Part shown: in pieces, positions 38,211 to 47,001 of the stretch
How positions within the stretch are numbered: position 1 is the first letter of the stretch
Layout: each line of letters opens with the position of its first letter
NCBI RefSeq assembly: GCF_001590835.1
Contig: NZ_LTAQ01000008.1
Coordinates: 641-64,640 of the forward strand
Direction of reading: 5' to 3'
Origin: Bacillus gaemokensis
Lineage (GTDB): Bacteria > Bacillota > Bacilli > Bacillales > Bacillaceae_G
DNA length: 64,000 bases
Notes under the pieces: model-generated
Seen by the model: only the letters and a program-made list of their open reading frames with translations
What the model was told of the DNA's origin: nothing
Database searches by the model: none
Made by a program: the position numbers and the translations under genes

Positions 38211-39536
38211 ATGGATATATACTTATTAATCATTACTTTGCTTGCAATCGTCATTGTAATAGTAGGAGTATCATGGTGGAAATGGCATGCGTTCATTAGT
38301 TTAACAGTTGCTTGTATTTTTTTGGCAATTATGTCCGGGGTATCTTTAACTAAAATTGTTACTGCCTATGAAATTGGTGTTGGAAGTGTACTAGGGCATT
38401 TAGTTGGTATTTTAGCGCTCGGTACAATTCTAGGGAAAATGATGTCAGATTCAGGTGCTGGTATGCAAGTGGCAGATTCCTTTATTCGATTCTTTGGTGT
38501 GAAGAAATTGCCTTGGGCAATGCTCTTTGCCGGTTTTATAATCGGGATTCCAGTATTTTTTGAAGTTGGGATTGTTATCTTATTACCACTTGTTATTTCA
38601 ATTCGGAAAACAACGAAACAAAACATATTATTAATTGCTTTACCTGTAATTGCAGGTTTATCTATCGTACATGGGCTTGTGCCACCGCACCCAGGTGCAA
38701 TGACAGCAATTGGCATTTATAATGCGAATTTAGGAAAAGTGCTCCTTTATTCATTAATCATTGCTTTACCAACAGCGATTATCGCTGGACCACTGTTTGC
38801 AAAGTGGGTGCATAAACGAGTGATTCCGGAAGGGGAACCTGAATTGATTCGTGTGACAACAGCATCTACAGATTTACCAAGTCGTAAAGTTTCATGCTTT
38901 ATTATCTTATTACCTGTATTACTAATGGTTTTATCAGTTATTGCACCGTATACTTCATTACCAAATATAATGTCTGAATTTTTAGTTTTTGTAGGAAGTC
39001 CAGTTATTGCTTTACTTATTTCTTGCTTTGCGGCATTTTATTTACTAAGTATGCGCCAAGGAATCGATAAAAAGATGATTAAAAAATTAACCGATGAAAG
39101 CTTGTTACCTGTTGGCTCCATTATTTTAATTATTGGTGCAGGCGGAGGGTTTAAACAAATTTTAATTGAGAGTGGTGTAGGAACTTCCATTGCTCAAATG
39201 TCAGAGCACTTATCGTTATCACCAATCGTGTTAGCCTTTATGGTTGCAGGCTTAATTCGAATTGCTACAGGTTCAGCTACAGTCGCATTGACAACGGCAG
39301 CTAGTATTGTTTCACCAGTAATTGAACATATGTCAGGTGTGAATTTAGAATTGCTCGTCATTGCGACAGGGGCAGGGTCATTAATGTTTTCACACGTCAA
39401 TGATGCTGGGTTCTGGCTTGTAAAAGAGTATTTGGGGTTAACAGTCAAAGAGACGTTTAAAACGTGGACGGTACTTGAGACATTATTGTCATTTATCGCA
39501 TTTGGATTTGCACTATTGCTTAATATGTTCATATAA
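38211..39536 (+). CDS. GntP-family gluconate:H+ symporter
   Basis: A 441-residue permease with about 12 to 14 membrane segments of the GntP family, which carry gluconate and related sugar acids with protons. VHGLVPPHPGAMTA, the characteristic GntP motif, and IRIATGSATVALTTAA and HVNDAGFWL near the C-terminus are all present. ATG 38211 follows GAAGGGGGAAG; an upstream extension has no ribosome binding site. It supplies the substrate of the preceding enzymes as the free acid, unlike the PTS used in Salmonella dga. Confidence 0.94.
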   Translation: MDIYLLIITLLAIVIVIVGVSWWKWHAFISLTVACIFLAIMSGVSLTKIVTAYEIGVGSVLGHLVGILALGTILGKMMSDSGAGMQVADSFIRFFGVKKLPWAMLFAGFIIGIPVFFEVGIVILLPLVISIRKTTKQNILLIALPVIAGLSIVHGLVPPHPGAMTAIGIYNANLGKVLLYSLIIALPTAIIAGPLFAKWVHKRVIPEGEPELIRVTTASTDLPSRKVSCFIILLPVLLMVLSVIAPYTSLPNIMSEFLVFVGSPVIALLISCFAAFYLLSMRQGIDKKMIKKLTDESLLPVGSIILIIGAGGGFKQILIESGVGTSIAQMSEHLSLSPIVLAFMVAGLIRIATGSATVALTTAASIVSPVIEHMSGVNLELLVIATGAGSLMFSHVNDAGFWLVKEYLGLTVKETFKTWTVLETLLSFIAFGFALLLNMFI

Positions 39537-39539
39537 GGT

Positions 39540-39572
39540 AAGGGGTGGCTCTTTAAGGGCATCCTTTTTTTT
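39540..39572 (+). terminator. terminator after the permease gene
   Basis: An imperfect stem between GGGGTGGCTC and GGGCATCC followed by eight T, directly after the stop codon. Confidence 0.65.
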
Positions 39573-39744
39573 GCTATTTCCTCATTCCGTTGCTATATAG
39601 TGAACGGTCTTTTAAGCGAAACAAGCCTGTTTTTTGAAAAAACAAGCTCCCGATTTGCCCTGAAAACATAATATAAATGGAATCCCCTCATTTAGAACAA
39701 GGTTAGGATCTTGTTACGAATGATACTAAAGGAGGAATAGAGCA

Positions 39745-39936
39745 ATGAGTGAAAATTGCGATAACAGAGGGCATGGCGGACACGGCAGGCACGGATGTGG
39801 CGGCGGCTTTGCGCTTCTAATTGTATTGTTTATTTTATTGATTATCATCGGTGCTAGCTGCTTCGGCGGTGGAGGCTATGGTGGCGGTTGTTGTTACGGC
39901 GGCGGATATGGCGGATATGGTGGATACTGCTGCTAA
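39745..39936 (+). CDS. YjcZ-family sporulation protein
   Basis: A 63-residue protein with a His/Gly-rich start (RGHGGHGRHGCGGGF), one membrane helix (FALLIVLFILLIIIGA, 25-40) and a Gly/Cys/Tyr-rich tail (GGGGYGGGCCYGGGYGG). This is the YjcZ family of small sporulation-associated membrane proteins of bacilli. AAAGGAGG lies 8 nt before the ATG. It is monocistronic. CATAATATA at 39667 fits a sigma-K/E type -10 box, but no matching -35 is evident. Confidence 0.88.
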   Translation: MSENCDNRGHGGHGRHGCGGGFALLIVLFILLIIIGASCFGGGGYGGGCCYGGGYGGYGGYCC

Positions 39937-39953
39937 CACTTAAAAACTATTGA

Positions 39954-39988
39954 AAATAGCCTTGTGCATGCGCACAAGGCTATTTTAT
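39954..39988 (+). terminator. bidirectional terminator
   Basis: AAAATAGCCTTGTGC pairs perfectly with GCACAAGGCTATTTT around ATGC. It lies between the convergent YjcZ gene and the ABC permease gene ending at 39989. Confidence 0.95.
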
Positions 39989-41959
39989 TTACAGTTTAAT
40001 GTGTTGTGATAATTTTTTTATATAGAGAGAACGGATTAGGAAAAAGAAAATGATCTCTATCATCCCAAATAAAGTGAGTACAAATAATAACTCTTTGAGT
40101 AAAGAAATTGCGAGCATGTTTTGTAAAAATTGAATGGCGAATATGGTGTGGACAGCGGCAATTACATAAGGTACGAAAAATAAAATGGCCAATTGGATTG
40201 TTGCGGAACGGAACATCTCAGATTCTGTTAATCCAATCTTTGTAATGGCAATATACTTTTGTGTTTCCCTTGTTAAATCATTATACATACGGAAGTACAA
40301 AACACTCGCTGCCCCAATAAAGAAAATGATGCCGAGAAAAGTTCCAATAAAGAAACTAGAAACATTACTCTTTTTACTGTATGCTAGCGCATCACTAGAT
40401 GTAGTAAGTCCAAATGGAATCGTAACATGGTGCGATTCTGAATTTCTATTTTTAAATAAATTGTTTCGGTCTTGATCTATAAGATTTACTATATTTTTGG
40501 TAGGAATCAGAGTGTCTTCCCAATTTTCAACAAGATAGTTATATATAGTCATGGTTTCGATATGTGGAATCATGTTATCAAATACGGTATCTTGTATCAC
40601 AGTTGTATGAGGAAGAGCATATTGTGGCTCGACACCGTGCTTTAGAAAACCTTTAATATAAAATTCTTTTTTATTAGATTCCAAAGTAAAGGTTTGCTTT
40701 TTTGCAAACGGATTGGTTATTAAATTTAATAGCGTTGGTGAATATCTAGAGATGCTAAATGCTTCGTTCCCATCTAACTGAATTTCTGGCTTTTTTAATA
40801 GTTTAGCTAGTGTATTATAATTACTCATTTTCATAATAACAATATCTTCTTCTTGAACTTTATCTTTTAAAACTTTAAATTTATATTTTTGATATTGGAA
40901 TTGATGATTTGTAAGTTCTTGTTCTATTGTAGCAATATGTTGTTGTTCGAATGGATTCTCCTGATTAGATGTATATGTGAACGGAACAGGATATTGTTCG
41001 AGAATAGATGCTTTTGTGTAATTATTCGTAGCAAAGAGCGGTGTAATAATTGTAAAAGCAAGTGCAGATAGCATGGTAACAATAAAGAGCATATTAATAT
41101 TGCCACGCGTACGTGCGACTAAATCTGAAATCCATAACATATTTATTTGTTTCATATAAAGTTTTCTTCTCTTTTTTAAAACAGATATAAAGAGAAGCAA
41201 TGTTTGAGAAAAGAATAAATAGGTTCCAATTGTTACAAGTGGCAAAATGGATAATATAATGAGGTACACAGAACCATCTTCTACATTTTTTTCAGTAACA
41301 TACCCTTGCGGATATCCAGCAATATAATAGCATAGTGCTAAACAAGCTAAAGCAAACAAAGAAATAAGAATCGAAGGTCGTTTTTCTTTGCTTTGTTTTT
41401 GATCTCCTTTAATAAGACGAACGGTTTTACGTGTATGAATAAATGTCGGTGTGAACATCGAAACGATTAAAAATAGAATGATAAATATTACCGTTGTGGT
41501 GAAAAATGCTTTTGTTGGCCAATATAAATAGAGCCCTGCTGCACCTGTTAATTTGGACGTAACCAATAGAAAAAAGTTAGAAAAAACAAGGCCAATTTGA
41601 ATGCCGGAAAAAATAGCCAATAGTCCAATTATCATATTTTCTATAAAAATAAGTCGTTTTAATTGTTTTTTGGAAATACCGAGAATGGTCAAAATACCAA
41701 ATTGTTGTTTACGTACGTTTAAAAATGTTCCAATCGAATACAGTAGAAAAAAGAACGAGAACATGACGATAACAAACTGCGCCATACCAATTAGGCTCAT
41801 CAGTGGTCCTTGTTCTTTTAATCCTTGTAAGCGTGGATGATATGCATATATAGTAAATGAAAAGAAAACCATTATTGAAAATGCACTACTTACAAAATAA
41901 GCAAAGTATGCTTTGGAATTACGAACGACATTTTTAAATGCAAATTGCCAAAATGTCAT
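39989..41959 (-). CDS. BceB-type ABC transporter permease (second of the module)
   Basis: A 656-residue permease with ten expected membrane helices: a pair of helices and FtsX-like domain at the N-terminus, a large extracellular domain at about residues 305-520 between helices 7 and 8, and three helices at the end. This layout is that of BceB permeases that free lipid II cycle intermediates from antimicrobial peptides and activate the partner kinase. It shares start (MTFWQFAFKNV) and end (KKLSQHIKL) with the paralogue at 42729-44705. Its ATG overlaps the ATPase stop by 4 nt. Confidence 0.9.
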   Translation of the reverse strand: MTFWQFAFKNVVRNSKAYFAYFVSSAFSIMVFFSFTIYAYHPRLQGLKEQGPLMSLIGMAQFVIVMFSFFFLLYSIGTFLNVRKQQFGILTILGISKKQLKRLIFIENMIIGLLAIFSGIQIGLVFSNFFLLVTSKLTGAAGLYLYWPTKAFFTTTVIFIILFLIVSMFTPTFIHTRKTVRLIKGDQKQSKEKRPSILISLFALACLALCYYIAGYPQGYVTEKNVEDGSVYLIILSILPLVTIGTYLFFSQTLLLFISVLKKRRKLYMKQINMLWISDLVARTRGNINMLFIVTMLSALAFTIITPLFATNNYTKASILEQYPVPFTYTSNQENPFEQQHIATIEQELTNHQFQYQKYKFKVLKDKVQEEDIVIMKMSNYNTLAKLLKKPEIQLDGNEAFSISRYSPTLLNLITNPFAKKQTFTLESNKKEFYIKGFLKHGVEPQYALPHTTVIQDTVFDNMIPHIETMTIYNYLVENWEDTLIPTKNIVNLIDQDRNNLFKNRNSESHHVTIPFGLTTSSDALAYSKKSNVSSFFIGTFLGIIFFIGAASVLYFRMYNDLTRETQKYIAITKIGLTESEMFRSATIQLAILFFVPYVIAAVHTIFAIQFLQNMLAISLLKELLFVLTLFGMIEIIFFFLIRSLYIKKLSQHIKL

Positions 41960-42708
41960 CCACGTCTTCCCCCTAGTAATGCCAGTACATCTAATATTTC
42001 TTGATAGAATTTTTCACGATACAATCCGCGGTGTAATTCATTATAGAGCTCACCATCTTTAATAAAAATAACACGGTTGCAATAACTAGCAGCAAAGGGG
42101 TCATGTGTCACCATTAAAATAGTAGCCTGTTCTTCCTTATTTAATTTTGTAAATAACTCCATGACATCGATCGCAGATTTAGAGTCTAGATTTCCTGTAG
42201 GTTCATCGGCAAGCAAGAGCGATGGATTATGAATAACGGCACGTGCTACCGCGGTACGCTGCGCTTGGCCACCAGAAACTTCAAAAATCCGCTTATCTAA
42301 AATGTGATCAATCCCAAGTTTCTTTGAAATGTTTTCGAGTTTTTCGTCCATTTCTTTAAGAGGAACGTTGTCTAATGTTAATGGGAGTACAATGTTTTCA
42401 CCAATTGTTAATGTATCTAGTAGATTAAAGTTTTGAAAGACAAACCCTAATTCTTGGCGACGGAAAACGGCAAGTTTTTCTCGGCGGAATGTGTGTGGCT
42501 GTTTACTATTAATAAACACTTCTCCAGAAGTAGGAGAATCAATTGTTGAAATTACATTTAAGAAAGTGGATTTTCCGCTCCCTGAAGGACCCATAATTGC
42601 AACAAATTCCCCTTTATCTACATGTAAATTAATATTTTTTAAAGCGGTATGAGGGACTTTGCCCTCATACACTTTCGAGACATTTTTAATGTGTAATACT
42701 TCTTCCAT
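41956..42708 (-). CDS. BceA-type ABC transporter ATP-binding protein
   Basis: A 250-residue ATPase of the MacB/LolD/BceA group. Walker A GPSGSGKST, Q-loop FVFQNFNLLD, signature VSGGQAQR (usually LSGGQ), Walker B LLLADEPTGNLD and H-loop VTHD are intact. I start at ATG 42708 behind AAAGGTGA. It lies between two permease genes and may serve both. Energises peptide-antibiotic detoxification at the membrane. Confidence 0.94.
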   Translation of the reverse strand: MEEVLHIKNVSKVYEGKVPHTALKNINLHVDKGEFVAIMGPSGSGKSTFLNVISTIDSPTSGEVFINSKQPHTFRREKLAVFRRQELGFVFQNFNLLDTLTIGENIVLPLTLDNVPLKEMDEKLENISKKLGIDHILDKRIFEVSGGQAQRTAVARAVIHNPSLLLADEPTGNLDSKSAIDVMELFTKLNKEEQATILMVTHDPFAASYCNRVIFIKDGELYNELHRGLYREKFYQEILDVLALLGGRRG

Positions 42709-42728
42709 AAAAATCACCTTTCTATTTC

Positions 42729-44705
42729 TTAAAGCTTAATATGTTGCGATAATTTTTGCATATATAGTGAACGGATTAAAAAGAAAAAGATAATTTCAAC
42801 CGCTCCGAAAATCGTAAGAACAACTATAATTTCAGCCAATAATGATAGACCTAGGATGTCTTGTAACATTTTTGTGGCAAACATCGTATGAATGGAGGCC
42901 ATAATATATGGGACAAAAAATAAGATCGCAAGTTGAATCGTGGCTGAACGCTTCATTTCAGATTCTGTTAAACCAATTTTTGTAATGGTAATATATTTTT
43001 CTTGTTCATTTGTTAGGTCCGTATACATTCGGAAGTAAAGTACACTGCCAGCTCCAATGAAGAAAATGACACCAAGGAACGTACCGATAAAGAAGAATGA
43101 AGCGGCGCTTAATTTAATTTCGTATAGTGAATGACCAGCTTCCTCCATCATAAATAAAGGTTCTTTAGATGCGATACTACTTCGATCTTTTATTAATTTA
43201 TCAGTATATTCTGCGGCGATTACATGTGTCTTTTCCCAGTTTTGTACTTGAAAATTATACAGTGTCATATGTTTCATGCTATTTGATAAGGAATGTACTG
43301 TATCATCAGATAAAATTAGTAACTGTGAAGTCAGGCCAGTTGGTATCAAGCTAAAAGTTTTATAACCCTTTACATGAAATGGAATGGGATTTTGAGAAAA
43401 TGTAACGGTTTTTATTTTGTCCATTCCTTCCATAACACCTAATATGTTTTGATACCCATGTCCAGGTAGTAAGTATGTTTCATTATCTTTTACAAAGAGG
43501 TGTTCGAAATTTAAAGCAGTCGCAAGTTTGTTATAATCACTTTGCTTTAATACGTATACTTCTCTTTCATAAGGCGTAGCTTCATCCTCTTTCAATGATA
43601 CGGATACGGCATATAGATCTGTTTTGAACGTTTTGTATGCAAATTGTTCTTCAGTAAGTCGCTTCTCTAACCAGTCCATATGTTGGGAAGCAAGTGGATT
43701 GGCATCGTATGAAATATAGGTGAATGGGAATGGCTTAGTAGTTGCAACATCGAGTTTCATAAATTTCCCGAATCCATATAAAAATGTAATCATTGTAAAT
43801 GCAAGAGTAGATAACATTGCGACAATAAACAGCATATTAATATTTGTCCGAATGCGGCTTGCTAAGTCTGAAATCCAAAGCATGTTAATACGTTTCATAT
43901 AAAATTTTCTTCGTTTTTTCAGTATACGAATGAGCAGAAAACTAATTTGAGAAAAGAAAAGATAGGTTCCCATTGCAACAAGAGACGGAATAACAAAAAT
44001 ACTAGAAACAATGTATATAGACCCTATTTCCATACCGAGTGATAAAAAGTATTTTGGATTACCAGCTAGTACATAACCTGATAATAAACATATGGAACCG
44101 AACAAAGAAATCAAAATAGATGGCTTTCGTTCCTTTTGTTTCACATTTCCTTCTTTTAGAAGACGTACCGCTTTTCTTGTTCGAATGAGCATAGGAGTGA
44201 AAGCTGATACAACGATAAAGAGTCCAAGAAAGATTGTCGTTGTTAAAATGATGGCCCATGTTGGCCAGTATAAATACAATCCTGGTACATGCGAAATTTT
44301 CGCTGTTACCAATAAGAAAAATTGCGAAAAAACAAGTCCAAATTGCATGCCAAAAAAGATAGATAATATACCGATTAACATATTCTCCATGAAAATAAGG
44401 CGTTTCAATTGCTTTCTTGATATTCCTAAAACGGTTAAAACCCCAAATTGTTTTTTTCGAACTTTTAAGAAGGTGCCGATGGAATAAAGCAAGAAGAAAA
44501 AGGAGAAGAACACAATGACTACTTCTGAAAATATCATTAATCCTGAAATTGCATCAACCGTACTAGAATTCTGTAATCGCGGATGAAATAAATACACGGC
44601 AAACGAAAAGAAAATGGCAATGGAAAACGCACTACTCACAAAATAGGCAAAATAAGCCCGAGAGTTTCGTGTTACATTTTTAAATGCAAACTGCCAAAAT
44701 GTCAT
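42729..44705 (-). CDS. BceB-type ABC transporter permease (first of the module)
   Basis: A 658-residue paralogue of the permease at 39989-41959, with the same ten-helix layout and large extracellular sensor domain (about 310-525). ATG 44705 follows GGAGG at 8 nt; the open frame extends further to 44750 without a start signal. It lies 20 nt upstream of the ATPase. Having one permease on each side of a single ATPase is unusual, because Bce modules normally have one. The two could form alternative or mixed complexes. Confidence 0.9.
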   Translation of the reverse strand: MTFWQFAFKNVTRNSRAYFAYFVSSAFSIAIFFSFAVYLFHPRLQNSSTVDAISGLMIFSEVVIVFFSFFFLLYSIGTFLKVRKKQFGVLTVLGISRKQLKRLIFMENMLIGILSIFFGMQFGLVFSQFFLLVTAKISHVPGLYLYWPTWAIILTTTIFLGLFIVVSAFTPMLIRTRKAVRLLKEGNVKQKERKPSILISLFGSICLLSGYVLAGNPKYFLSLGMEIGSIYIVSSIFVIPSLVAMGTYLFFSQISFLLIRILKKRRKFYMKRINMLWISDLASRIRTNINMLFIVAMLSTLAFTMITFLYGFGKFMKLDVATTKPFPFTYISYDANPLASQHMDWLEKRLTEEQFAYKTFKTDLYAVSVSLKEDEATPYEREVYVLKQSDYNKLATALNFEHLFVKDNETYLLPGHGYQNILGVMEGMDKIKTVTFSQNPIPFHVKGYKTFSLIPTGLTSQLLILSDDTVHSLSNSMKHMTLYNFQVQNWEKTHVIAAEYTDKLIKDRSSIASKEPLFMMEEAGHSLYEIKLSAASFFFIGTFLGVIFFIGAGSVLYFRMYTDLTNEQEKYITITKIGLTESEMKRSATIQLAILFFVPYIMASIHTMFATKMLQDILGLSLLAEIIVVLTIFGAVEIIFFFLIRSLYMQKLSQHIKL

Positions 44706-44748
44706 GATGTATACCTCCAAATTGAAGATATAGGTCTTGGCTTGTTGC

Positions 44749-44782
44749 AAAAAATGTATGAGAGTGTGTTCTCATACATTTT
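44749..44782 (-). terminator. terminator/attenuator between kinase and first permease
   Basis: On the minus strand AAAATGTATGAGA pairs with TCTCATACATTTT around six bases and continues into a six-T run. Only about 45 bases then remain before the permease start, too few for an evident promoter, so readthrough past this hairpin probably sets transporter level. Confidence 0.85.
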
Positions 44783-44799
44783 GCTGAAATATGTTATAT

Positions 44800-45825
44800 T
44801 CATACTTCTGTCACCTTCCTGGAATTATCATCTGCTTGATTGTTTGCAGCATTATGGAAGATGATCTTAATGCTAGTCCCTTTGCCTACTTCAGAGTCTA
44901 ACTTCACGGAATGACCTAAATAAGAGCAAATTTTACTTACAATATAAAGCCCCATACCAGTCGATTCTCCAAAGGTACGGCCATTTTTTCCTGTGTAAAA
45001 TGGTTCGAATACTCTTCGAACATCTTCCTGCGGGATACCAACACCTTCATCGCGAACTTCTAAGATAATATCTTTGCCGTTTCGATAGGCAGATAAGAAG
45101 ACTTTCTTTCCACGTTCGCCAGAATAGCGAACAGCATTGGTCATTAATTGATAAATGATGAATTTAAGCCACTTTGCATCAGAAGCAACCATAAGGTCGG
45201 AATGAACTTCTAGAACAGGGAAAACGCCATTACGAATAAAGAGTTCTTTTAAACCATTAATATTTTTCGTTACAGCATCTTTTAGTGAAATTGTTTCGAC
45301 ATGGAAGTCTTCATGGAAGTTATTGAGCCTCGCCATATATAATGCCATATCAAGTCCTTGGTTTAATCTTTCTAATTCTTTCTTAAACTTAGGGATTAAA
45401 TGCTCATCTTCCATTTCTAGTACCATAAGCTGCATAACAGAAACGGGTGTTTTCATTTGATGCACCCAGTGGTTAATAAATAACTGATGTTCTTGTTGTT
45501 TTACTTCATATGTCTGCAGTTCTTTTTGGAACAGGCGATATTGCGTACGAACAAGCTCGTTTACACCGTGCGGCATAGGAGCAGTGGCTCTTTCAATAAA
45601 CGCATCTTCCATTTTCTCTGGTGGCTCGCTTAATCTGTGATACATTCTTCGATTACGAACATAACGATAAGCAAGGAAACAAATAAATAAATATAAACTT
45701 AATACAATAAAATAGAACTTATTGTTTTGGAATCCATCGACTGCATCATATAGAATAAAAATGATACCGAAGTTCAGTGCATATAATACAAAAAATGCAA
45801 AATGATCACGCAAAAATAACTTCAT
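44800..45825 (-). CDS. BceS-type intramembrane-sensing histidine kinase
   Basis: A 341-residue kinase with only two N-terminal membrane helices (about 11-28 and 37-55) and a loop too short to bind ligand, as in BceS kinases that sense through their ABC transporter. The phospho-acceptor is His122 in NHWVHQMKTPVS. N-box (MTNAVRYSG) and G-boxes (DEGVGIPQED, STGMGLYIV) are intact. It begins 2 nt after the regulator stop. Confidence 0.94.
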   Translation of the reverse strand: MKLFLRDHFAFFVLYALNFGIIFILYDAVDGFQNNKFYFIVLSLYLFICFLAYRYVRNRRMYHRLSEPPEKMEDAFIERATAPMPHGVNELVRTQYRLFQKELQTYEVKQQEHQLFINHWVHQMKTPVSVMQLMVLEMEDEHLIPKFKKELERLNQGLDMALYMARLNNFHEDFHVETISLKDAVTKNINGLKELFIRNGVFPVLEVHSDLMVASDAKWLKFIIYQLMTNAVRYSGERGKKVFLSAYRNGKDIILEVRDEGVGIPQEDVRRVFEPFYTGKNGRTFGESTGMGLYIVSKICSYLGHSVKLDSEVGKGTSIKIIFHNAANNQADDNSRKVTEV

Positions 45826-45827
45826 GT

Positions 45828-46523
45828 TTATTCACTCCAAGTTGCGTTAAAACGATACCCTAATCCACGTACTGTTTCAATGGCGTTTTCAATACCAAGC
45901 TCATTAAATTTCTTACGAAGACGTGTAATGTTTACGTTCAATGTATTTTCTTCAACGAAGCTTTCATCATCCCACAGTGCAGCTAATAAATCTTCACGGC
46001 TCGCTGTGCGTGGGAATTTAGATAATAGCATTTCTGCTAAAATTGCTTCCTTTTTTGTTAGAAGAACTTGCTCAGTTCCAAAATGGATTTCTGGTCGCTC
46101 TGGATATAGTTTTAATCCTTCTACTTCTACAATACGCTCTGAAATATTTGGTGCATAATCCCCATAAATACGTCGTAATTGCCCTTTGATTTTCGCCATG
46201 ACAACATCGTAATGGAATGGTTTTGTAATATAATCATCCGCACCGCTCTCAATTGCCATGATTTGTTCCATTTCCCCAGCGCGAGCTGAAATGAAAATAA
46301 TTGGACAAGTAGATTCATGACGGATTTGACGGCACCAGTAGAAACCATCGAATTTTGGTAAGTTTACATCTAATAGAACAAGGTGTGGTTTCACCGAGTT
46401 AAATGATTCCATAATATCATCAAAGTTCTCGGTAACAACTGCATCGTAACCGTATTTTTGAATATGAGATTGTAGTAAAGATGAGATATTTGGATCGTCT
46501 TCAACGATTAAAATTTTATACAT
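45828..46523 (-). CDS. BceR-type response regulator
   Basis: A 231-residue OmpR-family regulator. Receiver Asp52 (LVLLDVNLPKFDGF) and TKPFHYDV are present, and the winged helix ends TVRGLGYRFNATW. ATG 46523 follows AGGAGGAATATAT. It forms one transcription unit with the kinase, then, past an attenuator, with the permease-ATPase-permease genes. It is divergent from sdpR with a 200-bp spacer. Confidence 0.95.
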   Translation of the reverse strand: MYKILIVEDDPNISSLLQSHIQKYGYDAVVTENFDDIMESFNSVKPHLVLLDVNLPKFDGFYWCRQIRHESTCPIIFISARAGEMEQIMAIESGADDYITKPFHYDVVMAKIKGQLRRIYGDYAPNISERIVEVEGLKLYPERPEIHFGTEQVLLTKKEAILAEMLLSKFPRTASREDLLAALWDDESFVEENTLNVNITRLRKKFNELGIENAIETVRGLGYRFNATWSE

Positions 46524-46654
46524 ATATATTCCTCCTAAAAAACAATTGTAGCTATAGTGTACCATGTGTTTCCTGTCTTTTCATTATGTTGAAATGGGCG
46601 CTAGTAAACAGTATAGGTCAAAAGTGGAAAAAGTAAAAAGGGTTATGAATATAA

Positions 46655-46703
46655 TTGACAATATGTGGTTTTTGTTTTAACATTTAGATAAATATCTAAA
46701 TGT
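46655..46703 (+). promoter_or_regulatory. promoter and palindromic operator of the sdpR operon
   Basis: TTGACA at 46655-46660 and TAACAT at 46678-46683, spacer 17, form a sigma-A promoter. A perfect inverted repeat with 11-bp arms (ACATTTAGATA at 46680-46690 and TATCTAAATGT at 46693-46703, two bases between) overlaps the -10. This is the expected ArsR/SdpR autorepressor site. Confidence 0.85.
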
Positions 46704-46728
46704 CTAATTGGTGAAAGGAAGAAAGACA

Positions 46729-47001
46729 TTGAATCAAGCATTTAAAGCATTAGCAGACCCAACAAGGCGAAAAATATTAGATTTATTAAAGGAAGGCGAT
46801 TTAACAGCCGGAGAAATTGCCGAACAGTTTAATATGACAAAACCAAGTATTTCACACCATTTAAATGCACTCAAAAACGCTGAGCTCATTCAAGATGAAA
46901 AAAGAGGGCAATTCGTTGTGTATTCCTTAAACACAACTGTTTTTCAAGATTTATTAACATGGGTGTTTACGTTTACGAATAAAGGGGGAGAAGAGAAGTG
47001 A
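46729..47001 (+). CDS. sdpR: SdpR-like ArsR-family repressor
   Basis: A 90-residue winged-helix repressor starting at TTG 46729 (NQAFKALADPTRRKILDLL). The recognition helix is MTKPSISHHLNALK. It resembles SdpR of B. subtilis, the autorepressor that SdpI captures at the membrane when toxin SdpC is present. No metal-binding Cys motif is present. The start is inferred from the family; GAAAGGAAG precedes it. It overlaps the first sdpI by 4 nt, and its operator overlaps the promoter. Confidence 0.9.
   Translation: MNQAFKALADPTRRKILDLLKEGDLTAGEIAEQFNMTKPSISHHLNALKNAELIQDEKRGQFVVYSLNTTVFQDLLTWVFTFTNKGGEEK

Noticed and set aside
39667-39675. Sigma-K promoter for the YjcZ gene
   Set aside because: CATAATATA fits the -10 pattern, but no AC-type -35 is at the right distance, so I did not list it as a promoter.
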